NCBI RefSeq assembly: GCF_030348825.1
Contig: NZ_JAUCES010000005.1
Span: forward strand, 1,302,001 to 1,366,000
DNA: 64,000 nt
DNA from: Fictibacillus sp. b24
GTDB lineage: Bacteria; Bacillota; Bacilli; Bacillales; Fictibacillaceae
Direction of reading: 5' to 3'
Part shown: piece after piece, positions 32,681 through 43,359 of the stretch
Position numbering within the stretch: position 1 is the first letter of the stretch
Layout: every line of letters starts with the position of its first letter
The notes under the pieces: generated by a model
The model's input: only the letters and a program-made list of their open reading frames with translations
What the model was told of the DNA's origin: nothing
Database searches by the model: none
Program-made: the position numbers and the translations under genes

Positions 32681-32718
32681 AAACCCCCTGTGTTTAGTAC
32701 TTAAAACACAGGGGGTTT
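32681..32718. terminator. Bidirectional terminator
   Basis: AAACCCCCTGTGTTT pairs with AAACACAGGGGGTTT, with A and T runs on either side. It can serve engB on the plus strand and the membrane protein gene on the minus strand. Confidence 0.9.
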
Positions 32719-32720
32719 CT

Positions 32721-33200
32721 CTATTTCTTCTTTTTAAAAAACATAAGGTAAGCACCTAGGATCATTAAGATAATAGGCCAAAAATCTTCTGCTTTTACAA
32801 ATATATTTTCTACAGAAGGGGTATTACTCTTAAAGAACAGTAACCATAGAGCTAGCAGAGATAATAATAACCCAGGGATTAGTCCTTCTTTTGTTTTTCT
32901 GTACTGAATCAGAAATGATACTCCTGCAAGCAGTATAATCATTTGAAGCGGCTCAGGCCATGCAGCTACTTTTGCTGCAGCATGAAAATGCAAACCCAGT
33001 CCTGTTAAGAAAACACCTGAAAACAAGTTTGACGAGTCTTTGCCAGAACCTGCTTGCATAATTAGGGCTGTCCCAATAATTACGATTAGAGTAGGCCATG
33101 TCATATAAGGCTGAAGAAGTTCAATTTCCATTCTCATAGTGAAATAGAATAATCCGATTCCGAGTAAAATGATACCACTAAAAGTGTTTCTTTGTTTCAT
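32721..33200 (-). CDS. Membrane protein with LiaF/DUF5668-like transmembrane region
   Basis: A 159-residue protein with about five hydrophobic segments: near residues 8-25, 32-48, 60-75, 85-105 and 140-155. It ends in the lysine tail FFKKKK. The spacing of the segments and motifs such as GLGLH and the WP-hydrophobic pairs resemble the N-terminal membrane region of LiaF-like cell-envelope stress proteins. The LiaF C-terminal domain is absent, so a signalling role is not shown. It is the only long minus-strand gene here and sits between two plus-strand operons. Function unknown. Confidence 0.75.
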   Translation of the reverse strand: MKQRNTFSGIILLGIGLFYFTMRMEIELLQPYMTWPTLIVIIGTALIMQAGSGKDSSNLFSGVFLTGLGLHFHAAAKVAAWPEPLQMIILLAGVSFLIQYRKTKEGLIPGLLLSLLALWLLFFKSNTPSVENIFVKAEDFWPIILMILGAYLMFFKKKK

Positions 33201-33428
33201 AATGCCTCCATCTTAAACGTAAACCTTTGCTAAATTGGTCGAAATTTGTTATTTTTATTATTGGTGCTAAGTTTTAGTAAATATGGTTATCCTAAAACTG
33301 CTGAACACACATTAAAATGTGATAAACCCATCATAGCATAAACGTTTATATTCTGTTCACAATATTGGATATTCCGTATTTTAGGACATGTTATAATAAT
33401 GACATACATAATTAAGGGAGGTGAGCGC

Positions 33429-34796
33429 ATGCATATTCTAGTGGTTGGACTTAATTATAAAACGGCACCCGTAGAAATTCGGGAAAAAGTTTCATTTCAG
33501 CCTGCTGAATTATCTGATGCGATCTCTACACTCCGAAAACAAAAAAGTATACTTGAATGTGTAATCGTTTCAACGTGCAACCGTACTGAAATCTATGCGG
33601 TTGCCGATCAGCTTCATACCGGAAGATACTACATCAAATCTTTTTTGGCGGACTGGTTTTCAATAGATAAAGAAGAACTTTCACCATTTTTAAACATTAG
33701 AGACGGAGAAGCTGCTGTTGAGCATCTTTTTAGAGTTACAGCTGGCTTGGACTCTATGGTTATTGGTGAAACACAGATACTGGGTCAAGTGAAAGATGGT
33801 TTCTTAGAATCACAGAAGCTTGATGCAACAGGCACTATTTTTAATAAACTTATGAAGCAAGCGATCACGTTTGCAAAAAAATGTCACTCTGAAACTGATA
33901 TCGGTGAAAATGCTGTTTCTGTCAGCTATGCAGCCGTTGAACTCGCGAAGAAAATTTTTGGCGGTTTGCAAAACAAAACGATTTTAATTGTTGGAGCCGG
34001 CAAAATGGGTGAACTTACTGCGAAACATTTGCATGCAAGCGGTGGAAATGAAGTTTTAGTGATCAATCGTACTTTTGAAAAAGCACAAGAGGTAGCGGAG
34101 AAGTTTCACGGTACTGCTCATCCGTTTGAGAATCTTGAAAGCTTACTCGTAAAAGCAGACATTGTTATCTCTTCAACTGGAGCAAGTAAGTTTGTTATCA
34201 CGAAAGATACAGCGGCACCTGCTGTAAAGAAACGTAAGGGTCTTCCATTGTTTATGGTGGATATCGCTGTTCCGCGAGACTTAGATCCCGCTTTGCATGA
34301 TTTGGAAAGCGTTTTTCTCTATGATATTGATGATTTAGAGGGCATCGTAGAATCTAATCTAGCGGAGCGAATGAAAGAGGCCGAAAAGATCGAGATTATG
34401 ATTGAAGCTGAAATTGTTGCTTTTCAGTCCTGGATTTCACTGCTTGGCGTTGTACCATTAATCTCTGCTCTTCGTGAAAAGGCGTTAAACATTCAAGCAG
34501 AAACGATGCAGAGCATTGAACGCAAGCTTCCAGATCTTACAGATCGCGAAAGAAAGATATTAAGCAAGCATACAAAGAGTATCGTGAATCAATTGCTTCG
34601 TGAACCTGTTACTAGAGCTAAAGAAATGGCTGGAGAACCAGGAGCAGAAGAGCAATTACAATTATTCACTGAAATTTTCGGGTTAGAAGAATATTTGGAT
34701 AAACAGAAGCAGTTGGAAACTGGGCTTGCTGCAAACAGAAAAGAGAAGGCTTCTCTTACAGATGAAGTGATTCATTCTTCTGCAGTAAGAACTTAA
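33429..34796 (+). CDS. hemA: Glutamyl-tRNA reductase
   Basis: A 455-residue enzyme for the first committed step of C5-pathway heme synthesis: glutamyl-tRNA to glutamate-1-semialdehyde. The catalytic cysteine is C50 in [11 protein letters not shown]. The NADPH domain has [17 protein letters not shown] and the C-terminal helical dimerisation domain is intact. ATG 33429 follows GGGAGGTG; the in-frame ATG at 33399 is in the leader. It heads hemAXCDBL in the B. subtilis order. Confidence 0.97.
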   Translation: MHILVVGLNYKTAPVEIREKVSFQPAELSDAISTLRKQKSILECVIVSTCNRTEIYAVADQLHTGRYYIKSFLADWFSIDKEELSPFLNIRDGEAAVEHLFRVTAGLDSMVIGETQILGQVKDGFLESQKLDATGTIFNKLMKQAITFAKKCHSETDIGENAVSVSYAAVELAKKIFGGLQNKTILIVGAGKMGELTAKHLHASGGNEVLVINRTFEKAQEVAEKFHGTAHPFENLESLLVKADIVISSTGASKFVITKDTAAPAVKKRKGLPLFMVDIAVPRDLDPALHDLESVFLYDIDDLEGIVESNLAERMKEAEKIEIMIEAEIVAFQSWISLLGVVPLISALREKALNIQAETMQSIERKLPDLTDRERKILSKHTKSIVNQLLREPVTRAKEMAGEPGAEEQLQLFTEIFGLEEYLDKQKQLETGLAANRKEKASLTDEVIHSSAVRT

Positions 34797-34833
34797 TTTT
34801 TCGTTTCCCTCGGGCTCATGGAGTGTGAGCAAA

Positions 34834-35652
34834 ATGAATTGGATATATGATCTGACTATTGTTCTATATGCACTTAGCATCATAGGCTATTTTATAGATT
34901 TTCTTCAAAACAACCGGAAAGCGAACCAATTTGCTTTCTGGTTGCTTTCTATTGTCTGGATACTTCAAACGGTCTTTTTTGTGTTAAGGATGCTGAAAGA
35001 TCAGCGGTTCCCTATATTAACACCTTCTGAAGGCCTGTTTTTTTATGCCTGGATCCTTGTGACCTTTTCAGTGGTCATGAGCAGATTTTTCCGGGTCGAT
35101 TTTCTAGTGTTCTTTACAAACGTACTAGGGTTCCTGCTCGTGTCTATTCATTTGTTCGCACCTACAGGACAAGCTAGTGCCGTACTGGAGAAGCAGCTTA
35201 TATCAGAGCTGTTAATCATTCATGTCACAATGGCTTTTATTTCATACGGAGCATTCTCCCTTTCGTTTATCATTTCGTTCATGTACTTGCTGCAGCATGG
35301 GATGTTAAAACGAAAAAAATGGAGCAAAAGACTTCAGCGGTTTGGCAGTCTTTCATACTTAGAAAAATTATCTTTTCGATTGAATACGATTGGGGTGCCG
35401 CTCCTTCTGCTCAGTTTAATATTGGGTGTCGTATGGGCATTCTGGAAAATAAATGACTTTACACTTCTTGATGCAAAAGTCATCTCATCGTTTATTGTTC
35501 TTTTGGTTTATAGTACTTACTTATATCAAAAGGTAGGAAGAGGCGTTCAAGGTAAAACGTTAGCTCTATGGAATGCTGCCGCTTTTTTGGTAGTACTGAT
35601 CAACTACTTTCTAGCGACTACGTTTACAGAATTCCATCTATGGTATAAGTAA
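34834..35652 (+). CDS. hemX: HemX, CcsA/ResC-like membrane protein
   Basis: A 272-residue integral membrane protein with about eight transmembrane segments, related to cytochrome c assembly proteins. In B. subtilis HemX lowers the level of HemA. GTG 34825 is possible, but ATG 34834 is 10 nt from GGAG. It lies between hemA and hemC, which fixes the identity. Confidence 0.92.
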   Translation: MNWIYDLTIVLYALSIIGYFIDFLQNNRKANQFAFWLLSIVWILQTVFFVLRMLKDQRFPILTPSEGLFFYAWILVTFSVVMSRFFRVDFLVFFTNVLGFLLVSIHLFAPTGQASAVLEKQLISELLIIHVTMAFISYGAFSLSFIISFMYLLQHGMLKRKKWSKRLQRFGSLSYLEKLSFRLNTIGVPLLLLSLILGVVWAFWKINDFTLLDAKVISSFIVLLVYSTYLYQKVGRGVQGKTLALWNAAAFLVVLINYFLATTFTEFHLWYK

Positions 35653-35672
35653 AGAGATAGGAGATTCATATA

Positions 35673-36605
35673 ATGAGAAAAATTATAGTAGGTTCAAGAA
35701 GAAGTAAATTAGCTCTTACACAAACAAACTGGGTGATTGAGCAATTAAAAAAAGCTGGTATGCCCTTTGAATTTGAAGTAAAAGAAATCGTGACGAAGGG
35801 TGATGTTATTTTAAATGTCACATTATCAAAAGTAGGCGGAAAAGGCCTTTTTGTGAAAGAAATCGAACAAGCGATGTTAGATAAAGAGATTGACATAGCG
35901 GTTCACAGCATGAAAGATATGCCGTCTGAATTGCCAGAGGGACTTGAAATAGGCTGCACACCTAAGCGTGTTGATCCGAGGGATGCTCTTATTTCAGAAA
36001 AGTATTCTTCATTAAGAGACTTGCCTGAAGGTGCCGTTGTAGGAACAAGCTCTTTAAGAAGAGCGGCGCAGTTGCTGAACAGACGCCCTGACCTTTCAAT
36101 AAAATCGATTCGCGGCAACATTGACACACGGATTGAGAAGCTGAAATCAGGAGAATTTGATGCGATTATTCTAGCTGCGGCCGGCTTAGAAAGAATGGGT
36201 TGGTCTAAAGATGTCGTTACTGAATTCTTGGACATTGATCTTTGTCTGCCTGCTGTAGGTCAAGGTTCATTAGCGATTGAATGCAGAAGTAATGATTCAG
36301 AAGTAAAAGAACTTCTTGCTACCCTCAATGACGCTTATACGTATCAGACGGTTGAGGCAGAACGCTCTTTCCTTAACACGTTAGAAGGCGGCTGCCAGGT
36401 GCCGATCGCTGCGTTTGCAACGATGGCAGATGATCATGAAATAACGTTAACAGGACTCGTTGCAGACCCAGAAGGCAAAAAAGTACTTAAAGAAATGAGA
36501 ACAGGAAAAGACTCACACCGTGTAGGGGTCGAGCTTGCTGAAGAGTTAAAGACTTTAGGAGCAAAGACCATACTTGATGCTGTGAAAAAGGATCTAAATG
36601 CTTAA
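35673..36605 (+). CDS. hemC: Porphobilinogen deaminase (hydroxymethylbilane synthase)
   Basis: A 310-residue enzyme that joins four porphobilinogens. The N-terminal [14 protein letters not shown], the arginine-rich substrate site ([22 protein letters not shown]) and the dipyrromethane-carrying cysteine in [12 protein letters not shown] are present. The stop shares one base with the hemD start. Confidence 0.97.
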   Translation: MRKIIVGSRRSKLALTQTNWVIEQLKKAGMPFEFEVKEIVTKGDVILNVTLSKVGGKGLFVKEIEQAMLDKEIDIAVHSMKDMPSELPEGLEIGCTPKRVDPRDALISEKYSSLRDLPEGAVVGTSSLRRAAQLLNRRPDLSIKSIRGNIDTRIEKLKSGEFDAIILAAAGLERMGWSKDVVTEFLDIDLCLPAVGQGSLAIECRSNDSEVKELLATLNDAYTYQTVEAERSFLNTLEGGCQVPIAAFATMADDHEITLTGLVADPEGKKVLKEMRTGKDSHRVGVELAEELKTLGAKTILDAVKKDLNA

Positions 36606-37366
36606 TGAATACGTCAGGTGGACCATTAGCAGGTAAAAAGATACTTGTTACAAGGCCGAAGAACCAGGCAGATTCATTGGTTAAGCTTATTGAAGAGAAT
36701 GGGGGAACTCCTCTTTCTTTTCCTATAATATCTATAAAAGCTGTGAAGAACGAGCAGGCAGCGGCACGCCTAAATCAGTTAAACACTTTTCAATGGATCG
36801 TTTTCACGAGCAAGAATGCTGTAGATTACTTTTTTCGGTTGATTAATGAGTTAGGGATTTCTTTAGGAGACTATAAGTTTGCTGCTGTAGGCGAAAAAAC
36901 AGCCGAGACGTTAAGGCGTCATGGTATAACATCTATACTTGTTCCAGAACGTTATGATGCGGCAGACTTAGCTGAAACGTTAAAAAAACATGTTTTAAAA
37001 GATGAAAGAATTTTGTTTCCTAAAGGTAACCTAGCTCCTTCTTTTCTTAAAGAAGAACTCAAAAGTACAGCTGTTGTGGAAGAGATGGTCGTTTATAAAA
37101 CAGAGCCCGAAGACGGTTTGGACTGGTCGTTAATTGATATAACGGATTGTTTCTTTTTTATGAGTCCATCCGCTGTTTCATTTATGATAAAAGGTTTATC
37201 TGACAGTCAAAATAACATGATCTACAAAACGCCTGTAATTTGTGTAGGCCCTACAACAAAAACAGCGGCTGAAAAGTACGGATTTAAGCATGTTTTTATG
37301 CCTAGTAATTTTACAGCAGAAGATATGGTGAACTGTGCCATCTCTTATTTTCAAGGAGGAAGATAA
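36605..37366 (+). CDS. hemD: Uroporphyrinogen-III synthase
   Basis: A 253-residue cyclase of low sequence conservation. The two-lobed fold is suggested by [16 protein letters not shown] at the start, [14 protein letters not shown] in lobe one, and [12 protein letters not shown] with [14 protein letters not shown] in lobe two. The ATG overlaps the hemC stop. Context between hemC and hemB makes the call firm. Confidence 0.93.
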   Translation: MNTSGGPLAGKKILVTRPKNQADSLVKLIEENGGTPLSFPIISIKAVKNEQAAARLNQLNTFQWIVFTSKNAVDYFFRLINELGISLGDYKFAAVGEKTAETLRRHGITSILVPERYDAADLAETLKKHVLKDERILFPKGNLAPSFLKEELKSTAVVEEMVVYKTEPEDGLDWSLIDITDCFFFMSPSAVSFMIKGLSDSQNNMIYKTPVICVGPTTKTAAEKYGFKHVFMPSNFTAEDMVNCAISYFQGGR

Positions 37367-37367
37367 T

Positions 37368-38339
37368 ATGAATTTTCAGCGTCATCGCCGTTTAAGAAAA
37401 TCTGCATCCATGCGTTCATTAGTACGTGAAACGCATCTTCAAGTATCCGACTTTATTTACCCACTATTCTTTGTTGAAGGTGAGAATGTAAAAAAAGAAG
37501 TACCTTCAATGCCAGGTGTATACCACTTATCACTAGATTTACTTGAGAAAGAAGTTAAGGAAATCGAAAGTTTAGGCATACAGTCAATAATTGTGTTTGG
37601 AGTGCCAAACGAAAAAGATGACTGCGGAAGCTCAGCTTATGACCATAATGGAATTGTACAAAGAGCGATTTCTCAAATTAAAGAGATTGCACCTTCTTTA
37701 ACTGTAATTGCCGATACTTGTTTATGTCAGTTTACAGACCATGGCCATTGCGGTGTGATTGAAAACGGTGAAGTGCTAAACGATGAAACGCTATCACTGC
37801 TTGCCAAAACAGCTGTTTCTCAAGCAAAAGCTGGAGCGGATGTTATTGCCCCTTCAAACATGATGGATGGTTTTGTTGCGGCAATCAGACAAGGATTGGA
37901 TGAAGCAGGATACTACGACGTGCCCATCATGTCTTATGCTGTTAAATATGCATCATCTTTTTACGGTCCGTTTCGTGACGCTGCACATAGCACGCCTCAG
38001 TTCGGTGATAGAAAAACATATCAGATGGACCCGGCAAATCGCTTAGAAGCTCTGCGTGAAGCTGAATCGGATATTGCTGAAGGTGCTGACTTTTTAATGG
38101 TAAAACCAGCCCTTTCTTACCTGGATATATTAAGAGAACTAAAAGACAGATATCCTCTTCCATTGGTTGCATACAACGTAAGCGGAGAATATTCCATGAT
38201 AAAAGCAGCTGCAATTAATGGATGGGTAGATGAAAAGAGCATCGTGCTTGAGAAATTAATTTCAATGAAAAGAGCAGGAGCAGATTTAATCATTACCTAC
38301 TTTGCTAAAGATGCTGCAAGATGGCTGAATGAAAAATAA
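37368..38339 (+). CDS. hemB: Delta-aminolevulinic acid dehydratase (porphobilinogen synthase)
   Basis: A 323-residue enzyme that condenses two aminolevulinates. The zinc-site cysteines are in [17 protein letters not shown]. Schiff-base lysines lie in [19 protein letters not shown] and in [16 protein letters not shown] 37368 follows AAGGAGGAAG; the upstream in-frame start at 37335 is inside hemD. Confidence 0.97.
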   Translation: MNFQRHRRLRKSASMRSLVRETHLQVSDFIYPLFFVEGENVKKEVPSMPGVYHLSLDLLEKEVKEIESLGIQSIIVFGVPNEKDDCGSSAYDHNGIVQRAISQIKEIAPSLTVIADTCLCQFTDHGHCGVIENGEVLNDETLSLLAKTAVSQAKAGADVIAPSNMMDGFVAAIRQGLDEAGYYDVPIMSYAVKYASSFYGPFRDAAHSTPQFGDRKTYQMDPANRLEALREAESDIAEGADFLMVKPALSYLDILRELKDRYPLPLVAYNVSGEYSMIKAAAINGWVDEKSIVLEKLISMKRAGADLIITYFAKDAARWLNEK

Positions 38340-38355
38340 GAGAAAGGGTGTTGGT

Positions 38356-39642
38356 ATGAGAAGCTTTGAACGTTCAATAGCGGCTTTTAACGAAGCGAAG
38401 GAAGTAATGCCAGGCGGTGTTAACAGTCCTGTTCGAGCATTTAAATCAGTAAAAATGGACCCTGTTTTTATGGAGCGAGGAAAAGGATCAAAAATTTATG
38501 ACATCGATGGAAATGAGTATATCGATTATGTTTTGTCGTGGGGACCATTAATTTTAGGACATGCCGATGATCAAGTAGTAAAAGTGCTTAAAGAAACAGC
38601 TGAACTTGGAACAAGTTTTGGTGCTCCTAATGAAATGGAAACAAAATTGGCCAAGCTTGTGATCGATCGCGTACCATCCATTGAAGTTGTTCGTATGGTG
38701 AATTCAGGGACAGAAGCAACGATGAGTGCTCTGCGTTTAGCACGTGGATACACTGGAAGAAGCAAGATTGTTAAATTTGAAGGATGTTATCACGGGCATG
38801 GAGATTCTTTATTGATTAAAGCAGGTTCTGGTGTAGCAACACTAGGTCTGCCGGATTCTCCAGGTGTTCCTGAAGGTATTGCACAAAATACAATAACTGT
38901 TCCTTATAATGATCTTGAAAGTCTACAAGTAGCTTTTGATCAATTTGGTGAAGATATTGCATGTGTTATTGTTGAACCTGTCGCAGGAAACATGGGTGTT
39001 GTTCCTCCGCAAAAAGGTTTCCTTGAAGGCGTTCGCAAAATGACGGAGCAGCATGGCTCTCTATTAATCTTTGATGAAGTGATGACAGGATTCCGAGTGG
39101 ATTATGAATGTGCACAAGGTTATTTTGGTGTGACTCCAGATCTAACATGTTTAGGAAAAGTAATTGGAGGCGGACTTCCTGTAGGTGCGTATGGCGGGAA
39201 ACGCGAGATCATGGAACAGATTGCGCCAAGTGGTCCGATCTACCAAGCGGGAACGTTATCAGGAAATCCGCTTGCTATGGCTGCTGGGTTTGCTACACTC
39301 TCACAGCTTACAAAAGAAAGCTATGTATACTTTCAAAAGCTGGGTGATCTGTTGGCAACAGGGATCTCTGAAGCTGCAGAACATTATGGAGTGGAACATA
39401 CAATCAACCGTGCGGGAAGTATGATTGGGTTCTTCTTTACAAATAAAGATGTCATTAATTATGAAACAGCAAAATTATCGAATTTAGATCATTTTAATTC
39501 TGTTTTCAAAACGATGCTTCAGGAGGGAATTTCTTTGCCTCCATCACAATTTGAAGGATTGTTCTTATCTACTGCTCATACGGAGGAAGATATTAACAAA
39601 ACGGTAGCTGCGTTCAGAAAAGCTTTTTCTCAATTAAAATAA
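38356..39642 (+). CDS. hemL: Glutamate-1-semialdehyde 2,1-aminomutase
   Basis: A 428-residue PLP enzyme that makes 5-aminolevulinate. The signatures [28 protein letters not shown] and the PLP lysine in [16 protein letters not shown] are present. ATG 38356 follows AGAAAGGGTG; the in-frame ATG at 38329 lies in the hemB end. A terminator closes the operon. Confidence 0.97.
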   Translation: MRSFERSIAAFNEAKEVMPGGVNSPVRAFKSVKMDPVFMERGKGSKIYDIDGNEYIDYVLSWGPLILGHADDQVVKVLKETAELGTSFGAPNEMETKLAKLVIDRVPSIEVVRMVNSGTEATMSALRLARGYTGRSKIVKFEGCYHGHGDSLLIKAGSGVATLGLPDSPGVPEGIAQNTITVPYNDLESLQVAFDQFGEDIACVIVEPVAGNMGVVPPQKGFLEGVRKMTEQHGSLLIFDEVMTGFRVDYECAQGYFGVTPDLTCLGKVIGGGLPVGAYGGKREIMEQIAPSGPIYQAGTLSGNPLAMAAGFATLSQLTKESYVYFQKLGDLLATGISEAAEHYGVEHTINRAGSMIGFFFTNKDVINYETAKLSNLDHFNSVFKTMLQEGISLPPSQFEGLFLSTAHTEEDINKTVAAFRKAFSQLK

Positions 39643-39650
39643 TGAGATCT

Positions 39651-39690
39651 AATAGCGTTCGCTTATAAAAGCGGGCGCTATTTTTATTTG
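39651..39690 (+). terminator. hem operon terminator
   Basis: AATAGCG-TCGCTT pairs with AAGCG-GCGCTATT, followed by TTTATTT. Confidence 0.9.
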
Positions 39691-39693
39691 ATT

Positions 39694-39722
39694 CATATTT
39701 CGTCCTCTTCCCTCATACACCT
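39694..39722 (+). promoter_or_regulatory. SigE-type promoter of spoVID
   Basis: CATATTT (39694-39700), 13-bp spacer, CATACACCT (39714-39722). The -10 matches SigE CATACAnT at all but one position. B. subtilis spoVID is SigE-dependent. Confidence 0.75.
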
Positions 39723-39763
39723 ATATTGTATAACTATATGCAAACCGAAAGGAGGAGAAGGGC

Positions 39764-41257
39764 ATGAGTCAATCGAAGCTGCGTTTCTCCATTGAGGAGT
39801 CTGTTTGGCTTAAGAAAGGACAGGAAGTAGCTGAAGTCTTGTCGATGTCACTTGATCCTGATATTCGTATTACAGAGGAAGCCGGACAGGTTTATATCAA
39901 GGGAGCCCTTATTTTAAACGGCAGATACCGTGCAGAGAATCAAGATCAGAATGCGGGTGATCCAGAACTAAACCCGCTGGCTGAGAGTGTCTCTTATCGT
40001 TCACTTACACAGTTAAGTGTTGCAGAAGATGGAGTAACAGACCTGGTGCATCGTTTTCCGGTGGACATTACCATCCCGTCCTATCGTGTAGAAGATGCAA
40101 ATGAGGTAAAAGTGGAAGTGGAATCATTCGAATACGAGCTCCCCAATTCTACTTGCTTTGAACTTTCTGCTTCCATCTGTATTTACGGCATAAAAGATGA
40201 AAAGCAGCGTCAAGAAAGCCCTGCGTATGATTCTCCAAAAGAGGAGATACGTTCGGTAGCCGCTGAAGAGAGATCGGCACAAAAAGAAGAGAAGCAAGAT
40301 ATTTTTACTCCTTTTCAATTTGAAGCGCGTCAAAGCGGTGGAGTACCGTCACAGCCTCAGCCAAACGAGTTTTTAGCTCGATTTAATGAGAATAATGCTG
40401 AAGTTCGTGATGAAAAGAAAGCAGCTTTTGAGTTTAAACCGCATTTTGAAGCATTAGATGACCGCACAATGGAGGCTACCTTTGATTCGCTGAAGGCCAT
40501 TGCTTTTTCGAGTGAAGATACTCGCCATTCTGACCCACCTTCCATAGATGAACCCGAAGCTCACTATGAAGAAGATCATGAAGTGTACGGTGAAGTAGAA
40601 GCTTCAGATCAAAATGATTATTCAGAAGCATATGATCATGAAGAAGAAGAGGCTTATGAAAGCTATCAAGCTCAGCAAACACCAGATTATGAAGCACAAA
40701 CGTATCAAGATCAACCAAACAGCTATCAAAGTCAGTCGCCTTATCAAGATACGAATCGACCATATTCTTATAATCCGTATCAGCAGCAACAAGCGTACCA
40801 GCAGCAAGCTAATCACTATGCCAATTATCAATATCAGCAAAATCATTCTGAACGTCCTTCTTATTCCAATGAATATGAGTATGGTGAACAATCATATGAG
40901 GCTGAACAAGAATACGAAGATTCAAGCTATCAGCAAAGTGCGGAAGAGCATGATGCATCTTATGAATATGAAGATAATAGTTATGCAGAAACAGAACCTG
41001 AATCACAGCCAGTGGCTGAACAGGTTGAACGTGATGAACCTAGAGATGAGAACGCTCTTTATTTAACAAAAATGCTCTCTGCTAAAGAAGATCGTTTTTC
41101 TAAGATGAGAATGTACATTCTACAGCGAGGAGATTCTTTAGAGCATATTTGTGAGAGGTATGATATCTCATTAAATACACTGATGCGCATGAATCGACTT
41201 CAGCAAGGTGAAGTATCTGAGGGGCAGATTATATATATCCCTGTAAGTTCACGTTAA
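39764..41257 (+). CDS. spoVID: SpoVID, spore coat encasement protein
   Basis: A 497-residue mother-cell protein. The N-terminal domain (about 1-140, LRFSIEESVWLKKGQEVAEV) is conserved in SpoVID. The middle, about 145-435, is low complexity, rich in Glu, Gln, Tyr and Ser with repeated YEAEQEYE-type stretches. The C-terminal LysM domain (about 448-496, MYILQRGDSLEHICERYDIS) can bind glycan and in B. subtilis contacts lipid II. SpoVID drives encasement of the forespore by coat layers together with SafA. GGAGGAGAAGG precedes the ATG. Confidence 0.95.
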   Translation: MSQSKLRFSIEESVWLKKGQEVAEVLSMSLDPDIRITEEAGQVYIKGALILNGRYRAENQDQNAGDPELNPLAESVSYRSLTQLSVAEDGVTDLVHRFPVDITIPSYRVEDANEVKVEVESFEYELPNSTCFELSASICIYGIKDEKQRQESPAYDSPKEEIRSVAAEERSAQKEEKQDIFTPFQFEARQSGGVPSQPQPNEFLARFNENNAEVRDEKKAAFEFKPHFEALDDRTMEATFDSLKAIAFSSEDTRHSDPPSIDEPEAHYEEDHEVYGEVEASDQNDYSEAYDHEEEEAYESYQAQQTPDYEAQTYQDQPNSYQSQSPYQDTNRPYSYNPYQQQQAYQQQANHYANYQYQQNHSERPSYSNEYEYGEQSYEAEQEYEDSSYQQSAEEHDASYEYEDNSYAETEPESQPVAEQVERDEPRDENALYLTKMLSAKEDRFSKMRMYILQRGDSLEHICERYDISLNTLMRMNRLQQGEVSEGQIIYIPVSSR

Positions 41258-41271
41258 GATGAGGTGCTGTT

Positions 41272-42189
41272 ATGGGGCTGATTAACACCTTGGAAAATGA
41301 ATATGAACTGTACGGGATAAGATGGAAAGAAAAACCTCATATCATTCTGACTGATTCGGGGGAGAAACGCATCCGTTATTGGACGGAGCACGAAAGGCTA
41401 AAATGGCATGTTAAGTGGCGCGATGAGTCTTCAAAAGGCTCAGGCGCCGTGCCAGACCGTATGATTCGTACTAAAAGCGGGGAATTTGCAATACAATATG
41501 GTGAACAATGGATATCCTTACATGACCATGCAGATGCTTTATTCGGCTGTGATGAGGTAGAACGATGGGCGCAGTTCATCGGTATGTTATTAAAATCTGC
41601 AGTAAATTATGATGTTAAAGAGAACCCAGCCCTTCAAACAGAACTTCCGGTATTTGATATGAATCATTGTTTACGTTTGTCTCAAAAGTACATGGAAGCA
41701 AACTTTTCCTTTATAACAACGAGTATTTTTGAAGCAAAAGAACGTCTTAAGCTTTCTGAGGCGATCAGAAGTAAGGTGAAGAAAAGTTCATTGCCTGTTT
41801 TAGAAAGAGAGATGAGTGTTAAAAACGGTAAAAAAATCTTTCATTTCTTATTTTACCAGGGTGGTGATGCTTGGCCGGTTAGAGGATATCTGCCTCTTCG
41901 AACGTTCTTATTAGAGTGGCTGGAACATTCTTCACCTCTTTCGTTAAAAGGGCTTTTAACAGAGGTAAACAAACACTTTTCTTTGGACCAGGAGCAAGGA
42001 TTACTTCTTTTAGCTGAGATCGTTACACCTTGGGAAATCTATGATTGTTTAAAACAATTGGATAACAGTTCTTTAGAAAGAATGGTAGAGGGACTCAAGA
42101 GGTATGAAGAATGCTGGGAGGCAAATCGAACTCTTGTTAAGACGGTAACAGAATGGTTTGATGAAAAAAGAAGGAAGGTGGCCCTATGA
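41272..42189 (+). CDS. CotS-like protein, likely pseudokinase, in the spoVID operon
   Basis: A 305-residue protein I do not recognise by name. Its N-terminal half follows the CotS/aminoglycoside-phosphotransferase N-lobe: a lysine-like position in LKWHVKWRDE, then VPDRMIRTKSGEFAIQYGEQW. Its C-terminal end, PLRTFLLEWLEHSSPLS to TPWEIYDCLKQLD, parallels PVRDLAVYFRRSAHQREW to YPEPVFNAVDLYC in the next gene, YsxE. The catalytic HGD and DFE motifs are missing, so kinase activity is unlikely. It is 14 bp behind spoVID with GAGGTG before the ATG, and overlaps ysxE by 4 nt. A spore coat role is inferred from context. Confidence 0.75.
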   Translation: MGLINTLENEYELYGIRWKEKPHIILTDSGEKRIRYWTEHERLKWHVKWRDESSKGSGAVPDRMIRTKSGEFAIQYGEQWISLHDHADALFGCDEVERWAQFIGMLLKSAVNYDVKENPALQTELPVFDMNHCLRLSQKYMEANFSFITTSIFEAKERLKLSEAIRSKVKKSSLPVLEREMSVKNGKKIFHFLFYQGGDAWPVRGYLPLRTFLLEWLEHSSPLSLKGLLTEVNKHFSLDQEQGLLLLAEIVTPWEIYDCLKQLDNSSLERMVEGLKRYEECWEANRTLVKTVTEWFDEKRRKVAL

Positions 42190-43259
42190 CAACGGAAAAG
42201 GAAACTTTAAATTACGGGCCCGTCCTTTTTCATTATGATCTATTTCCTGAAAAATTGGAGCAGCATGGGAAAGTGAAGAAGGTCATAACGAAAAGGGGTA
42301 CATTTGCACTAAAAGAAGCAGAGATGACTGAGGATGAAAGAAGCTGGTTTACTCATGTAATCCAGCGTCTTTCAGAAATAGGCTTTCACCAGGTTGTACC
42401 TCTGTATCCAACAAAGTTTGGTGATTACACAGTACAGCTAGGCACAAGAACGTATTATCTGATGCCTTGGTTTGCTTCAGATGAGAGAAACGAAAAAGCA
42501 AAAGATGAGGTGCTTCTCGATCACTTAGGAAAAATTCATGCCTTAACGCTAAAAGAACAGGACTTTTCAAATGAAGTAGTGGAACATTCTTATCAGTATC
42601 TCATGAACAGATGGGAAAATCGGCAATATGAGATGGAACGGTTTACAGAAGAAGCAGAACAGAAAACGTATATGTCACCATTTGAATTAACCTATTTAAG
42701 TCATTTTCATCAAATCATGAGAATGACCGAAGAAGCAAAAAGAAGATTGAAAGACTGGTACGATACATGTCAAAGGGAAAAACGCTACCGGAGCGTCCTT
42801 TGTCACGGAAAAGTTTCAAGAAATCACTTGATCTTTAACCCGACAGGTGAAGGTCATCTTCTAAACTTTGAGAAAGCAGTACTTGATACGCCAGTAAGAG
42901 ACCTAGCGGTTTACTTCAGAAGATCTGCACATCAAAGAGAATGGACAGTAGAAGAAGGAAAGTTTTTATTAGATCTTTACGAGAAACATGTACCATTGTT
43001 GAATGAGGAAAGAGGATTATTAATTAGTTATTTATCTTATCCTGAACCCGTTTTTAATGCAGTGGACCTATACTGCAGCAGACGAAACGATTATTCTCAA
43101 ATTGAAATGGTGCATCGTCTGGAGAGCAGAATAAGAGCAATGAAAAAAATCCGGGATTTTTGCGATGCGATTATGCTGGCACCTCCTCCTGCACCTTTAG
43201 ATAATTCGAATACTGTTCCGACGAAAATTCACATAAATGACGAAGGAGATCACATATAA
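42186..43259 (+). CDS. ysxE: YsxE, CotS-family spore coat protein
   Basis: A 357-residue protein of the CotS family. It matches B. subtilis YsxE in KKVITKRGTFALKEAEM, TRTYYLMPWFASDE, YMSPFELTYLSHFH and LCHGKVSRNHLIFNP. The kinase catalytic loop is altered (HGD becomes HGK, and the metal-binding Asp of DFE becomes Asn in LNFEKA), so it is probably a structural pseudokinase. B. subtilis YsxE is a coat protein dependent on SigE and SpoVID. Its start overlaps the preceding CotS-like gene. Confidence 0.9.
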   Translation: MTTEKETLNYGPVLFHYDLFPEKLEQHGKVKKVITKRGTFALKEAEMTEDERSWFTHVIQRLSEIGFHQVVPLYPTKFGDYTVQLGTRTYYLMPWFASDERNEKAKDEVLLDHLGKIHALTLKEQDFSNEVVEHSYQYLMNRWENRQYEMERFTEEAEQKTYMSPFELTYLSHFHQIMRMTEEAKRRLKDWYDTCQREKRYRSVLCHGKVSRNHLIFNPTGEGHLLNFEKAVLDTPVRDLAVYFRRSAHQREWTVEEGKFLLDLYEKHVPLLNEERGLLISYLSYPEPVFNAVDLYCSRRNDYSQIEMVHRLESRIRAMKKIRDFCDAIMLAPPPAPLDNSNTVPTKIHINDEGDHI

Positions 43260-43281
43260 CACGTATATGTGATCTTTTTTT
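43246..43281 (+). terminator. spoVID-ysxE operon terminator
   Basis: AGATCACATAT pairs with ATATGTGATCT, followed by TTTTTTT. It overlaps the ysxE stop. Confidence 0.9.
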
Positions 43282-43359
43282 ATGGGCGTTTTCGTAATCT
43301 TTGTTGGTATTGGAAGTAAAGAACCCACTATTCATACTACCTTCAGCAGTTGGTTCGTT

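Noticed and set aside
40614-41066. Long alternate-frame ORF inside spoVID
   Set aside because: It comes from biased codons in the low-complexity region of spoVID; isoleucine- and lysine-rich with no ribosome site.
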